Below are positions 18,059-26,767 of a stretch of DNA of 64,000 nt, one piece after another (position 1 is the stretch's first letter; every line of letters starts with the position of its first letter). The notes below the pieces were generated by a model. That model was not told the DNA's origin. It worked only from the letters and a program-made list of their open reading frames with translations, and did no database searches. The position numbers were made by a program, and so were the translations under genes. The stretch is from Motiliproteus sediminis (GTDB taxonomy: Bacteria > Pseudomonadota > Gammaproteobacteria > Pseudomonadales > Balneatricaceae), in the NCBI RefSeq assembly GCF_017912535.1, contig NZ_JAERQK010000004.1, positions 186,001 through 250,000 of the forward strand, read 5' to 3'.

Positions 18059-19039
18059 ATGATCGCCTTTCTGATACGTCGCCTGATGCAGGCCGTGGTC
18101 GTCATGTTCGTCATCAGTCTGATCAGTTTTTCGATTCAGGATAATCTGGGTGACCCCTTGCGTGAGCTGGTGGGGCAGTCAGTTTCCGAAGAGGAGCGTC
18201 AGGCGCTGCGTGACGAACTGGGTCTCAACGACCCCTTCCTGGTGCAGTACGTCCGCTTTGCCGGTAACGCGCTGCAGGGAGACCTTGGCACCTCGTACTT
18301 CTTCAAGGAGCCGGCGCTTGACGTCATTCTGAAGAAACTGCCGGCGACTCTGGAGCTGGTGTTCGGGGCAACGCTGATCATTATCCTGCTGTCGGTGCCG
18401 CTGGGGGTTTATTCGGCGATTAAACCGCATAGCTGGTTTTCCAAAACCGTGATGGGGTTGAGTATTGTCGGCATCTCGGTGCCGGTGTTCCTGACCGCGA
18501 TCATGTCGATTTTCCTGTTTTCGGTAGAGCTGAACTGGTTGCCGTCCTACGGGCGCGGTGAGTTGGAGCCGATGTTCTGGGGCTGGGAGTCCGGTTATCT
18601 GACCCGTGATGGTCTGCTCCATCTGGTGCTGCCCTGCTTTTCGCTGGCGTCGATCATGCTGCCGCTGTTTATTCGTTTGATTCGCGCCGAGATGATGGAG
18701 GTGCTGCAGTCGGAGTACGTCAAGTACGCCTGGGCCAAGGGGTTGTCGCCGATGCGGATCTACTTTCTCCACGCGCTGAAGAACACCATGCTGCCGGTAA
18801 TCACCGTTGGCGGGGTGCAGATCGGGACCATGGTGGCGTACACCATCCTGACCGAAACCGTGTTCCAGTGGCCGGGCATGGGCTTTCTGTTTCTGGAAGC
18901 GGTTAACCGCGTCGATACGCCGCTGATCGTGGCCTATCTGATTGTGGTTGGCGCTATTTTTGTGGTCACCAACACGGTGGTGGATCTGATCTACGGTCTG
19001 GTCAACCCGACCGTCAATCTGACGGGTAAGAAATCATGA
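18059..19039 (+). CDS. dppB: Dipeptide-type ABC transporter permease, DppB-like
   Basis: 326 residues, six membrane helices. The first helix MIAFLIRRLMQAVVVMFVISLISF, then the periplasmic loop with DELGLNDPFLVQY, and the binding-protein-dependent transport signature around RAEMMEVLQSEYVKYAWAKG. It is 132 bp after the binding-protein gene, a gap that often lets the binding protein be made in excess. It overlaps dppC by 4 nt (ATGA). Confidence 0.93.
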   Translation: MIAFLIRRLMQAVVVMFVISLISFSIQDNLGDPLRELVGQSVSEEERQALRDELGLNDPFLVQYVRFAGNALQGDLGTSYFFKEPALDVILKKLPATLELVFGATLIIILLSVPLGVYSAIKPHSWFSKTVMGLSIVGISVPVFLTAIMSIFLFSVELNWLPSYGRGELEPMFWGWESGYLTRDGLLHLVLPCFSLASIMLPLFIRLIRAEMMEVLQSEYVKYAWAKGLSPMRIYFLHALKNTMLPVITVGGVQIGTMVAYTILTETVFQWPGMGFLFLEAVNRVDTPLIVAYLIVVGAIFVVTNTVVDLIYGLVNPTVNLTGKKS

Positions 19040-19980
19040 ATACACAGACTCTGGAGCAGCGTCCGACTGCCTGGGAGCGCTTCAAAGCGTCCCACTTCTT
19101 GCACAGCTTTCGTACCGACAAAGTCGCAATCATCAGCTTTTCGGTATTCCTGTTTTTTGCCCTGGCGGCCCTGTTTGCCCCGCTGATTGCGCCCTACGAT
19201 CCCTATGATCCGGCGATGATCGACATTATGGATTCCGAGATCGCTCCGGCGTGGAGCGAAGAGGGCGATGAGCGCTTCGCCCTGGGTACCGATGCCCAGG
19301 GGCGCGATATGCTCAGCACCATTCTCTACGGTACCCGGGTGTCGCTGATGATCGGCATCTGTGCGGTGCTGATGCAGGCGTTTCTCGGCGTGGTGATCGG
19401 TCTGGCGGCGGGGTACTTTGGCGGCCGGGTCGACAGTATTCTGATGCGGATTGCCGATGTGCAGCTGAGCTTCTCCACCATGATGGTGGCGATCGTGGTG
19501 TTGGCCCTGTTTCAGGCCGCATTCGGCGCCGAACTTTACGCCAAACTGGCGATTTTCATGCTGATCATGGTGATCGGTATCGCCGAGTGGCCACAGTACG
19601 CCCGCACCGTGCGCGCCTCGGTGCTGGCGGAGAAACATAAAGAGTACGTCGATGCGGCGCGGGTAATGGGCTTCAAGAGCCGCCGGATCATGTGGCGTCA
19701 TATTCTGCCCAACACCCTGTCACCGATTCTGGTGATCTCCACCGTGCAGGTCGCCAACGCCATCATCAGCGAGGCGTCGTTGTCGTTTCTGGGGCTGGGA
19801 ATGCCGGTGTCCGAGCCCTCCCTTGGTTCGCTGATCTCCAGCGGCTTCGCCTACATCTTTAGCGGCTCCTGGTGGATCACCGTCATCCCCGGTGTGGTAC
19901 TGGTGTTGTTGGTGCTGGTGATGAACCTGCTGGGCGACTGGTTGCGTGATGTTCTCAACCCAAAACTGTACAAGGGCTGA
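19036..19980 (+). CDS. dppC: Dipeptide-type ABC transporter permease, DppC-like
   Basis: 314 residues. An N-terminal OppC-type helix (KVAIISFSVFLFFALAALFAP), LGTDAQGRDMLSTILYGTRVSL, then the EAA-loop region ARTVRASVLAEKHKEYVDAA and SLSFLGLGMP. It ends LRDVLNPKLYKG. Heterodimer partner of DppB. A degraded copy of its own last codons follows in the intergenic DNA (see 19984). Confidence 0.94.
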   Translation: MNTQTLEQRPTAWERFKASHFLHSFRTDKVAIISFSVFLFFALAALFAPLIAPYDPYDPAMIDIMDSEIAPAWSEEGDERFALGTDAQGRDMLSTILYGTRVSLMIGICAVLMQAFLGVVIGLAAGYFGGRVDSILMRIADVQLSFSTMMVAIVVLALFQAAFGAELYAKLAIFMLIMVIGIAEWPQYARTVRASVLAEKHKEYVDAARVMGFKSRRIMWRHILPNTLSPILVISTVQVANAIISEASLSFLGLGMPVSEPSLGSLISSGFAYIFSGSWWITVIPGVVLVLLVLVMNLLGDWLRDVLNPKLYKG

Positions 19981-19983
19981 GCC

Positions 19984-20064
19984 ATGTCGCTCGTGAATCT
20001 AAAAGCTGTTTTAGGGCGGCGTGACGTTCTGCTCTTTAACCCAGCGAAACTGTACAAGGGGTAA
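19984..20064 (+). pseudogene. Relic duplication of the dppC 3' end between dppC and dppD
   Basis: Starting at an ATG 4 nt after the dppC stop, a 26-codon frame ends RRDVLLFNPAKLYKG-stop, while dppC itself ends WLRDVLNPKLYKG-stop. At DNA level AACTGTACAAGGG is shared exactly at both tails. The copy has insertions relative to the original, so it looks like a decayed tandem duplication. Its AAGGGG lies 8 nt before dppD and probably serves as that gene's ribosome binding site. The tiny frame may be translated, which could couple dppD to dppC; no function is claimed for the peptide. Confidence 0.65.
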
Positions 20065-20069
20065 GCGCG

Positions 20070-21056
20070 ATGGCTTTGTTGGAAGTTAAAAACCTCGAGG
20101 TTACCTTCGGTCTGCGCCAGGGCGCTGTGAAGGCGCTCCGCGACGTCAGCTTCAGTATCGAACGCGGCGAGCGGATCGGTATTGTCGGCGAGTCCGGAGC
20201 CGGCAAGTCGGTGGCCGCGTTTTCGATTCTCAATCTGATCAGCCGCCCGGGTTACATCTCCGGCGGCGAGGTCCTGTTTGAAGGCAAGGATCTGACCAAA
20301 CTGTCACCACAGGAGATGCGCGACATCCGTGGCAACCGCATCGCGATGATCTTTCAGGACCCGATGATGACTCTCAATCCGGTGCTGACCCTCGGTCAGC
20401 AGATGGTGGAGTGTCTCAAGGCGCACCGTAAGATATCCACCGCCGAGGCGCGCGAGGTCGCGTTGGAAAAACTGCGGCTGGTGCATATTCCGTCGCCGGA
20501 AACCCGCATTGACCAGTATCCACATGAACTCTCCGGCGGCATGCGCCAGCGGATCATCATCGCCATCGCGTTGCTGCTGGATCCGCCGCTGATCATCGCC
20601 GACGAGCCGACCACGGCCCTCGACGTCACCATTCAGGCGGAGATCATGGAACTGTTGCTGGAGCTGTGCGACAGCCAGAACGTGGGGCTGATCCTGATTA
20701 CTCATGATCTGGGAGTGGTATCCCAGGTAACCCAAAAAGCGGTAGTGATGTACGCGGGGCGGGTAATCGAGCAAGGCCCCACCAAAGAGATCATCAACGA
20801 TGCCCAGCATCCCTACACCCAGGGGCTGATCAACGCGTTGCCACAGCAGACGTTACCGGGCAAGCGTCTGAACCAGATCCCGGGTTCCATGCCCAGCCTG
20901 CAGAAAATTCCCACCGGTTGTGCGTTCCATCCGCGCTGCGAGTTTGTGATCGAGCCCTGCTCGCGGGAGCTGCCGGGCTTTACCCGCTCTGGAGGTTGTT
21001 CGGTCGCTTGTCACATGGTCAAAGCGATGAAAGAGAAGGCCGCAGCGGCGGGTTGA
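20070..21056 (+). CDS. dppD: Dipeptide-type ABC transporter ATPase, DppD-like
   Basis: 328 residues. Walker A GESGAGKSVAAFS, Q-loop IFQDPMMTLNPV, signature ELSGGMRQRIIIA, Walker B LIIADEPTTALD, and the C-terminal OppD/DppD extension with CAFHPRCEFVIEPC, whose cysteines typically bind an iron-sulfur cluster in this family. Pairs with DppF to energise the importer. Its ribosome binding site lies in the duplicated dppC tail. Confidence 0.94.
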   Translation: MALLEVKNLEVTFGLRQGAVKALRDVSFSIERGERIGIVGESGAGKSVAAFSILNLISRPGYISGGEVLFEGKDLTKLSPQEMRDIRGNRIAMIFQDPMMTLNPVLTLGQQMVECLKAHRKISTAEAREVALEKLRLVHIPSPETRIDQYPHELSGGMRQRIIIAIALLLDPPLIIADEPTTALDVTIQAEIMELLLELCDSQNVGLILITHDLGVVSQVTQKAVVMYAGRVIEQGPTKEIINDAQHPYTQGLINALPQQTLPGKRLNQIPGSMPSLQKIPTGCAFHPRCEFVIEPCSRELPGFTRSGGCSVACHMVKAMKEKAAAAG

Positions 21057-21066
21057 GGAGCAGAGT

Positions 21067-22083
21067 ATGAGTACCCAGGAATCCCTGTTGCAGGTCCGTG
21101 ATCTGCGTAAGCGTTTCAATATCTCCGGCGACTTTCTTGACCAACTGCAGTTCAAGGGCGGCAAGATCGTGCGCCATCAGGAACACGTGCACGCCATCAA
21201 TGGGGTCAATTTCGACGTCTCCAAAGGTGAAGCGCTGTGCGTGGTGGGTGAGAGCGGCTGCGGTAAATCCACCGTGGCGCGTACGGTGATGGGCTTGCTC
21301 AAGCCCAGTGCCGGCAGCATCAGCTACAAAGGTGAGCGGATCGACCATCTGTCCGACACCGCGCTGTTGCCCTACCGCAAGAAGATGCAGATGATCTTTC
21401 AGAACCCCTATGCCTCGCTGAACCCGCGCATGACCATCACTCAGACGCTGGAGGAACCGGTTCGGTTTCATAACCCGTCGATGAGCGGTGCCGAGGTGCG
21501 CGAACGGGTCAAAGAGGTGATGTACTCCGTCGGTATCGATCCCGGTTGGGGGGTGCGCTACCCGCATGAGTTTTCCGGCGGCCAGCGCCAGCGGATCTCC
21601 ATTGCCCGTGCGCTGACGGTGGAACCGGAGTTTATCGTCGCCGACGAGCCGATTTCGGCGTTGGATGTATCGATCCAGGCACAAGTGCTCAACCTGATGA
21701 TGCAGACCCAGGAGGAGCGCGACCTCACTTACCTGTTCATCACCCATGACCTGTCGGTGGTGGAGCATTTTGGTACCCGGGTGGCGGTGATGTATCTGGG
21801 CACCGTGTGCGAGTTGGCCGCGACCAAAACCCTGTTCGCCGAGCCCAAGCACCCCTACACCCAGGCGCTGCTCAGTGCGATTCCGCGGTTGGAGGATAAT
21901 CGGCCCAATCACATCAAGCTGCAGGGGGAGGTGCCGACGCCGGTGAACCTGCCGACGGGCTGTGTTTTCCATGGCCGCTGCCCCTATGCCAACGACCGTT
22001 GTCGTCAGGAGATCCCGGCGCTGATCGCCCAGAGCGATGGCAGCCAGGTCGCCTGCCACGGCATCGAGGAAGGTCGGTTGTAA
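21067..22083 (+). CDS. dppF: Dipeptide-type ABC transporter ATPase, DppF-like
   Basis: 338 residues. Walker A GESGCGKSTVARTV, Q-loop IFQNPYASLNPR, signature EFSGGQRQRISIARAL, Walker B FIVADEPISALD, and the C-terminal cysteine region CVFHGRCPYANDRC. It begins 10 nt after dppD with GAGGAGCAGAGT before the ATG. It is the last importer gene before a strong terminator. Confidence 0.94.
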   Translation: MSTQESLLQVRDLRKRFNISGDFLDQLQFKGGKIVRHQEHVHAINGVNFDVSKGEALCVVGESGCGKSTVARTVMGLLKPSAGSISYKGERIDHLSDTALLPYRKKMQMIFQNPYASLNPRMTITQTLEEPVRFHNPSMSGAEVRERVKEVMYSVGIDPGWGVRYPHEFSGGQRQRISIARALTVEPEFIVADEPISALDVSIQAQVLNLMMQTQEERDLTYLFITHDLSVVEHFGTRVAVMYLGTVCELAATKTLFAEPKHPYTQALLSAIPRLEDNRPNHIKLQGEVPTPVNLPTGCVFHGRCPYANDRCRQEIPALIAQSDGSQVACHGIEEGRL

Positions 22084-22099
22084 TTGTCATTGGTTTGCG

Positions 22100-22148
22100 G
22101 GCCCGGGCGAGTTACGGTCATGGCTTGTCTGGGCCTTTTTCTTTTTTT
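22100..22148 (+). terminator. Rho-independent terminator of the dpp operon
   Basis: A 9-bp stem GGCCCGGGC / GTCTGGGCC (two G-T pairs) is followed by TTTTTCTTTTTTT. It lies 17 nt after the dppF stop, so the next LysR gene needs its own promoter; TATAGT just downstream could be a -10. Confidence 0.87.
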
Positions 22149-22212
22149 AGACGTATAGTTTGTTAACGTTTTTAGCGGCGGGCCGTTGAGCCTGCCTATC
22201 AGGGTGGGTGGC

Positions 22213-23145
22213 ATGGAGTTACGTTGGCTGGAGGATTTCTGCGCCCTTGCGCGTACTCGCCATTTTTCCCGCGCCGCTGACGAGCAAAATGTGACCCAAC
22301 CCACCCTCAGTCGGCGGATCAAGCTGCTGGAAGATGAGATGGGGGTGATGCTGATTGATCGCAATACCCTGCCGCTGTCGCTGACCCCGGCTGGCAAGCT
22401 TTTTCTGGAAAGTGCTGAACAGGTTATCAAGCTGATGCGCGATACCCGGCAGCGCTGCCAGGCACAGCAAGAGGAGGAAGCGCGCAAGCTGCGGCTGGCC
22501 AGTACCCAGACCCTGTATCTCAGTTTCTGTCGCGACTGGGTGCGTGAGTTGGGGGATGATCTTGATATCAGCTTCGATCTGCGCTCGACCTCCTGGAGTG
22601 GCAACGACTTTGTGCAGGCGCTGGAGGGGGGCGAGTGTGATCTGATCCTTTGCTACTGGCATCCCGATATCGACTACCTGCAAGTGCTCGACAGCGATGC
22701 GTTCGAGTTTCTGCGTCTGGCGCAAGACTCGCTGGCGCCCTTCACCGGACTCAACCGGCGTGGCGAGCCCAAGTTTCAGCTGCCCGGTAGCGACGCCCAG
22801 CCGTTGCCGTATATCACCTACAACAGTCGCAGTTTTCTCAGTCCGGTGATCAGCAACCATCTGCGCCGCTTGCACAAGCAGCCCCACCTGCTGGTGGTTA
22901 ACGAAAATACCCAGGCGATCAGCGTCAAGGCGATGATTGGTCAGGGGTTCGGTATTGGCTGGCTGCCCCAGAGCCTGGTGCAGGAGGATGAGCGCGAGCG
23001 GTTGCTGCCGGCCGGCGATAGCGAGTGGACGCTGCCACTGGAGCTGCGCCTTTACCGGCTGCGCCAAAACCGGCATCCGCAAATGACGGAGTGCTGGCAA
23101 CGCGCTAGCCGTTATACGTTGACCCAATCGTTGGAGACGTCATGA
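22213..23145 (+). CDS. LysR family regulator next to pepQ
   Basis: 310 residues. The helix-turn-helix MELRWLEDFCALARTRHFS, EQNVTQPTLSRRIKLLEDEMG begins exactly at ATG 22213, preceded by AGGGTGGG. The effector domain follows from about residue 90. It overlaps pepQ by 4 nt (ATGA), so regulator and peptidase are cotranslated. Both lie just downstream of the dipeptide importer, so it may respond to a peptide-derived signal; that is inference. Confidence 0.87.
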   Translation: MELRWLEDFCALARTRHFSRAADEQNVTQPTLSRRIKLLEDEMGVMLIDRNTLPLSLTPAGKLFLESAEQVIKLMRDTRQRCQAQQEEEARKLRLASTQTLYLSFCRDWVRELGDDLDISFDLRSTSWSGNDFVQALEGGECDLILCYWHPDIDYLQVLDSDAFEFLRLAQDSLAPFTGLNRRGEPKFQLPGSDAQPLPYITYNSRSFLSPVISNHLRRLHKQPHLLVVNENTQAISVKAMIGQGFGIGWLPQSLVQEDERERLLPAGDSEWTLPLELRLYRLRQNRHPQMTECWQRASRYTLTQSLETS

Positions 23146-24458
23146 ACTTGAGTGAACTGTATGCCGATCATGTGGCGACCTTGCAGGGGCACACGGCGGC
23201 ACTGCTGGAGCGGCTGGGTTACGCCGGGATGGTAATTTATAGCGGCACGGCAACGGGTATTTTTCTCGATGATCACGCGCTGCCGTTCTATGCCAACCCT
23301 CACTTCAAGCACTGGCTGCCGCTTCCCCGGCACCAGCACGGCTTTTTGCTGATTCGTCCGGGTAAGCGACCGCAGCTGTTTTATCACTCTCCGGTCGACT
23401 TCTGGCACCTGAGCGACGGAGCCCCGGGCGGTTTCTGGACCGACCCGTTTGATATTGCCGAGTTTGCTGATCCGGTGGAGGTTCAGTCGGCGCTGGGTGA
23501 TACCCCCGGTCTGGCGTTCGTTGGTGAAGATGCGGCGCTGGCACAACGCTGGGGATTCACGGCGATCAATCCTGAGCCGCTGTTGCACGAATTGAACTGG
23601 CTGCGCGGCTACAAGAGTGGCTACGAGTTGGCTTGCCTGCGTGAAGCCAGTCAGTTGGCGGTCGCCGGGCATCGTGCCGCCGAACAGTGCTTTCGTGACG
23701 GAGGCAGCGAGTTTGACATTCATCTGGCCTATCTGGCCGCCAGCGGCCAGCGGGAGAACGAGCTGCCCTACGGCAACATCATCGCCATCGATCAGCATGC
23801 GGCGGTGCTTCACTACCAGCATCTGGACCGGCGTCACCCGGCCAGTCCCGATGCCTTTCTGATTGACGCTGGCGCCGAGGTCAGAGGCTATTGCGCTGAT
23901 ATTACCCGAACCTATGCCGCCCGCCCGGGCTTGTTTGCCGAGCTGGTGGCGGCGATGGACGAAGTACAGCGACGATTGGTGGCCAGCGCTAGCGTTGGTG
24001 CCAGCTTTGTTGAGCTGCACCAGCGTACCCATCAGGCAGTGGCGCTGCTGCTGCAGCTGTTCGAGATCGTCGATCTGGCACCGGAATCACTGGTTGAAAC
24101 CGGTATTACCCGTAGCTTTTATCCCCATGGCCTGGGGCATCTGCTGGGGATTCAGGTGCATGATGTGGGCGGGCAGGTTGCTGACCCCCAAGGTACGCCG
24201 CTGCCGCCACCGGATGAGCACCCTTTCCTGCGCCTGACCCGACCGCTGGAAGCCGGCATGGTGCTGACGGTGGAACCGGGACTTTATTTCATCGATACGC
24301 TGTTGGCCGGGTTGCGCCACCACCCGCAAGCGAAGGCGGTCAATTGGGAGCGAGTGGAGCAGTTGCGCCCCTGTGGCGGCATCCGTATCGAGGACAACCT
24401 TGCGCTCCACCCCGATCATACCGAAAACCTGACCCGCGACGCCTTTGCCAATAGTTAA
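23142..24458 (+). CDS. pepQ: Xaa-Pro dipeptidase (prolidase), PepQ-like
   Basis: 438 residues, the length of bacterial PepQ. It hydrolyses X-Pro dipeptides using two metal ions. The metal-binding pattern of the M24 family is visible: two Asp in FLIDAGAEVRGYCADITRT, His in HGLGHLLGIQVHD, Glu in VLTVEPGLYF and Glu in CGGIRIEDNLAL. The gene follows the importer and a regulator, which fits uptake of proline-containing peptides and their cleavage in the cytoplasm. Confidence 0.94.
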   Translation: MNLSELYADHVATLQGHTAALLERLGYAGMVIYSGTATGIFLDDHALPFYANPHFKHWLPLPRHQHGFLLIRPGKRPQLFYHSPVDFWHLSDGAPGGFWTDPFDIAEFADPVEVQSALGDTPGLAFVGEDAALAQRWGFTAINPEPLLHELNWLRGYKSGYELACLREASQLAVAGHRAAEQCFRDGGSEFDIHLAYLAASGQRENELPYGNIIAIDQHAAVLHYQHLDRRHPASPDAFLIDAGAEVRGYCADITRTYAARPGLFAELVAAMDEVQRRLVASASVGASFVELHQRTHQAVALLLQLFEIVDLAPESLVETGITRSFYPHGLGHLLGIQVHDVGGQVADPQGTPLPPPDEHPFLRLTRPLEAGMVLTVEPGLYFIDTLLAGLRHHPQAKAVNWERVEQLRPCGGIRIEDNLALHPDHTENLTRDAFANS

Positions 24459-24508
24459 GTAGTACTCTGCCTGAGCGACCGGAACACCTGCAGCTTGACT
24501 GTTTGGTG

Positions 24509-25087
24509 TCAGCTCGGTGGTTGGGTGAAGGTAATGGTGCCGGCATCCGCCGGGTGGATGCCGCGCTTGTCGGCGTAAAATGCGCGAATGCGGGCCAGAT
24601 CCTGATCCCGGTCTCCGCTCAGGGTGAGGCTGGGGCCGAAGCCTATCCGCTTGCTGGGTGCATCCAGATAGCCCAGCACTACGGGTACCCCGGCCTCCAG
24701 TGCCAGATGGTAGAAGCCGCTTTTCCAGTAGGGGCGATGGGCGCGGGTGCCCTCGGGGGTAATCACCACCACCAGCGACTCGCGCCGGCCATATTCAGCT
24801 GCCAGTGCGGCGGTAAAACCGGTACTTTGGGTGCGGTCGACCCCAATACCACCCATGGCGCGCATCAGCGGCCCCAGCGGCCAGCGAAACAGGGTGTGCT
24901 TGGCGACCCAGTTGAATTGGAAACCCAGGGCGCCTTTTACCAGCATCGCCAGAACAAAGTCCCAGTTGCTGGTGTGCGGATAGCCGATCAGCACGTAGCG
25001 CTTGATAGCAGGGCGCTGCTGGTCGTCGATGGTCCAGCCACTCAGTTTTAGAATCAGGGAGCAGAGCCAGGCGATCATCGGCGGCAC
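24509..25087 (-). CDS. PlsC-type 1-acylglycerol-3-phosphate acyltransferase-like protein
   Basis: 192 residues with the acyltransferase motifs: HTSNWDF (HX4D, catalytic His-Asp) near residue 38 and TPEGTR near residue 110. It belongs to the short, one-domain branch of glycerophospholipid acyltransferase-like proteins. It is shorter than the housekeeping PlsC (about 240) and is probably a specialised lipid acyltransferase at the inner membrane. It follows the DMT transporter gene by 1 nt, so the three leftward genes form an operon. Confidence 0.85.
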   Translation of the reverse strand: MPPMIAWLCSLILKLSGWTIDDQQRPAIKRYVLIGYPHTSNWDFVLAMLVKGALGFQFNWVAKHTLFRWPLGPLMRAMGGIGVDRTQSTGFTAALAAEYGRRESLVVVITPEGTRAHRPYWKSGFYHLALEAGVPVVLGYLDAPSKRIGFGPSLTLSGDRDQDLARIRAFYADKRGIHPADAGTITFTQPPS

Positions 25088-25088
25088 C

Positions 25089-25523
25089 CTAACGCAGCGT
25101 TAACCAGACGCCGAGCATCAGGGTGCCGATGCCGGTCAGTTTGCGCAGGCCTATTTCGCGCACGGGAGCGCCGAACAGGCCAAAGTGATCGATCAGCGTG
25201 GCGACGAAGAACTGTACTGCCACGATGACGGTAAAAGCCCCGACGGCGCCGAGCTGGCCGACGCTGTAACCGATGCCGGAAACGATTACCAGGCCGACGA
25301 TGCCGGAGCTGAGTACCCACCAGGGCAGCTGCTGCCACTGGCCCAGATTGCCGCCGCGAAATAGCAGCAGAAGCAACGCCGCCAACACCCCGCCCACGGC
25401 GTAGGTGATAAATACGCTCTCCATGGTGCCAAGGCCGCGGTCCATGATGCCCATCAGCTGTCCCTGAACAGTGATGGCCACGCCGGCGATGGCGGCAACG
25501 GTAATGACCCAGACGGCGCTCAT
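25089..25523 (-). CDS. DMT family transporter, YdcZ type
   Basis: 144 residues with five hydrophobic segments and the YdcZ/DUF606 half-size DMT pattern: VWVITVAAIAGVAITVQGQL, YAVGGVLAALLLLLF, WWVLSSGIVGLVIVSGI and TLMLGVWLTLR. Such proteins work as dimers in the inner membrane; substrates are unknown. Its ATG abuts the lipoprotein stop. Confidence 0.88.
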   Translation of the reverse strand: MSAVWVITVAAIAGVAITVQGQLMGIMDRGLGTMESVFITYAVGGVLAALLLLLFRGGNLGQWQQLPWWVLSSGIVGLVIVSGIGYSVGQLGAVGAFTVIVAVQFFVATLIDHFGLFGAPVREIGLRKLTGIGTLMLGVWLTLR

Positions 25524-25853
25524 TCAGGGGTTCTCGTAGAACACGTAGGGGGTGGAGTAGTCGCTGAATTCGAAGTACACCTTCTTCTCTCCCGGATCTT
25601 TGCGACCGTTGAGGTTGCTATCAAACACACCGTAGCCGTAGCGGTAGGGGCGCACCCCTCCGTCCTGAGTGCCGCTGGCCGTGCTCAGCTTGTCGATTTC
25701 GACAAAACGCCGCACCAGCTTGTCGCCAGCGTAGATCTCCAGTACGCCGTTGGTGCCGGTCCAGTTTTGTACCGCGCGGCCGAGCTTGTTCTGGGTTTCC
25801 TGGGTGCAGCCGGCCAGCGCCAGCAGGGCCAGAATCAGGGAAAGTCGTTTCAT
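25524..25853 (-). CDS. Small lipoprotein, unknown function
   Basis: 109 residues. Signal peptide with lipobox (MKRLSLILALLALAGC), then a small domain containing GVLEIYAGDKLVRRFVEIDKLSTASG and a distinctive C-terminus (RYGYGVFDSNLN, YSTPYVFYENP). It is directly followed by the YdcZ-type transporter and then the acyltransferase. No function recognised. Confidence 0.8.
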   Translation of the reverse strand: MKRLSLILALLALAGCTQETQNKLGRAVQNWTGTNGVLEIYAGDKLVRRFVEIDKLSTASGTQDGGVRPYRYGYGVFDSNLNGRKDPGEKKVYFEFSDYSTPYVFYENP

Positions 25854-25913
25854 CGCACAGGGTCCAGAGAGAAAATCGGCAGTGTACCCAATGCACCGCG
25901 GGGGGTGAACCGT

Positions 25914-26564
25914 TTAACCGCTGTTTCCGCCAAAGAGCTGTTTCATGGCGGCCGCCTGATCGGCCTGCACTCTCTGCACGCTGGGCCGCTGCGACATCAT
26001 CTCCATGTAAACCCCGATCCCGGGAATGGAGGCCAGCGGATCCGAACCGCCGGTCTGTTCCATAATCGCCTGTACCAGGCCAAAGGTGGTAAACGCGGCC
26101 AGGTCGGCGTGGCTGAGCTGATCACCGGCGATGAAGGGTGATACGCTGATAATGCTGTTGAGCGCCGACATGTTGTGCTTGAGCTCCTGATCCACCGCTT
26201 TGATCATCTCCGGGTCGTGCGGTTGGCCGAAAAAGGCCATTCCCAGCAGGCGGCGGGCCGGGGCGTCAACGTAGAGGTCGATAAACTGATGGATCTGCTG
26301 TGCCAGTGCGGCGCGGGCAGCAGAGGTTGGATAAAGTCGGGGCGTGGGCTGGTAGACCTCCAGATAAAACAGGATCGCCTGGGATTCGCAGATGTATTGT
26401 CCCTGATGCTGAAAGTAAGGAATCTTGCCCATCGGACTGTGCTCCAGGATCTCCGGCGTTTGAGCCGGTGCGACAGCAACCTCCTCGAAATCCAGCCGCT
26501 TTTCGAGCAGTGCCAATTTCACCGTGTTGTAGTAATTGCTGACTGCGAGGCCGAAGAGTTTCAT
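25914..26564 (-). CDS. Glutathione S-transferase family protein
   Basis: 216 residues. The N-terminal thioredoxin-like half has MKLFGLAVSNYYNTVKLAL, MGKIPYFQHQGQYICESQAIL (the ES that binds the gamma-glutamyl group). The helical C-terminal half carries GDQLSHADLAAF. Start at ATG 26564 follows GAGGACAACGCC; a longer frame upstream is rejected because the fold begins here. The substrate is unknown. Confidence 0.88.
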   Translation of the reverse strand: MKLFGLAVSNYYNTVKLALLEKRLDFEEVAVAPAQTPEILEHSPMGKIPYFQHQGQYICESQAILFYLEVYQPTPRLYPTSAARAALAQQIHQFIDLYVDAPARRLLGMAFFGQPHDPEMIKAVDQELKHNMSALNSIISVSPFIAGDQLSHADLAAFTTFGLVQAIMEQTGGSDPLASIPGIGVYMEMMSQRPSVQRVQADQAAAMKQLFGGNSG

Positions 26565-26767
26565 GGCGTTGTCCTCTGTGGGTAAACCCCGGCGCCGGCG
26601 GCGCTGCGGGTATGGCTCGTAGACAGAGTCTGGATCAATATGGGGGTTGTGCAAGAAAACCGCGCCGCTAACCTGCTGCCCGCTGAGACACTGTAACGGT
26701 TGGGTGCGTGGCTGGCGTGCGGTCGATGATCAAGTCGCCATACCTCAGCGGGTTAGCTTCTGGGCCT

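Noticed and set aside
19981-20064. Read-through extension of dppC into the duplicated tail
   Set aside because: dppC ends at a normal TGA with the family's usual C-terminus, and the copy is in a separate frame with its own ATG.
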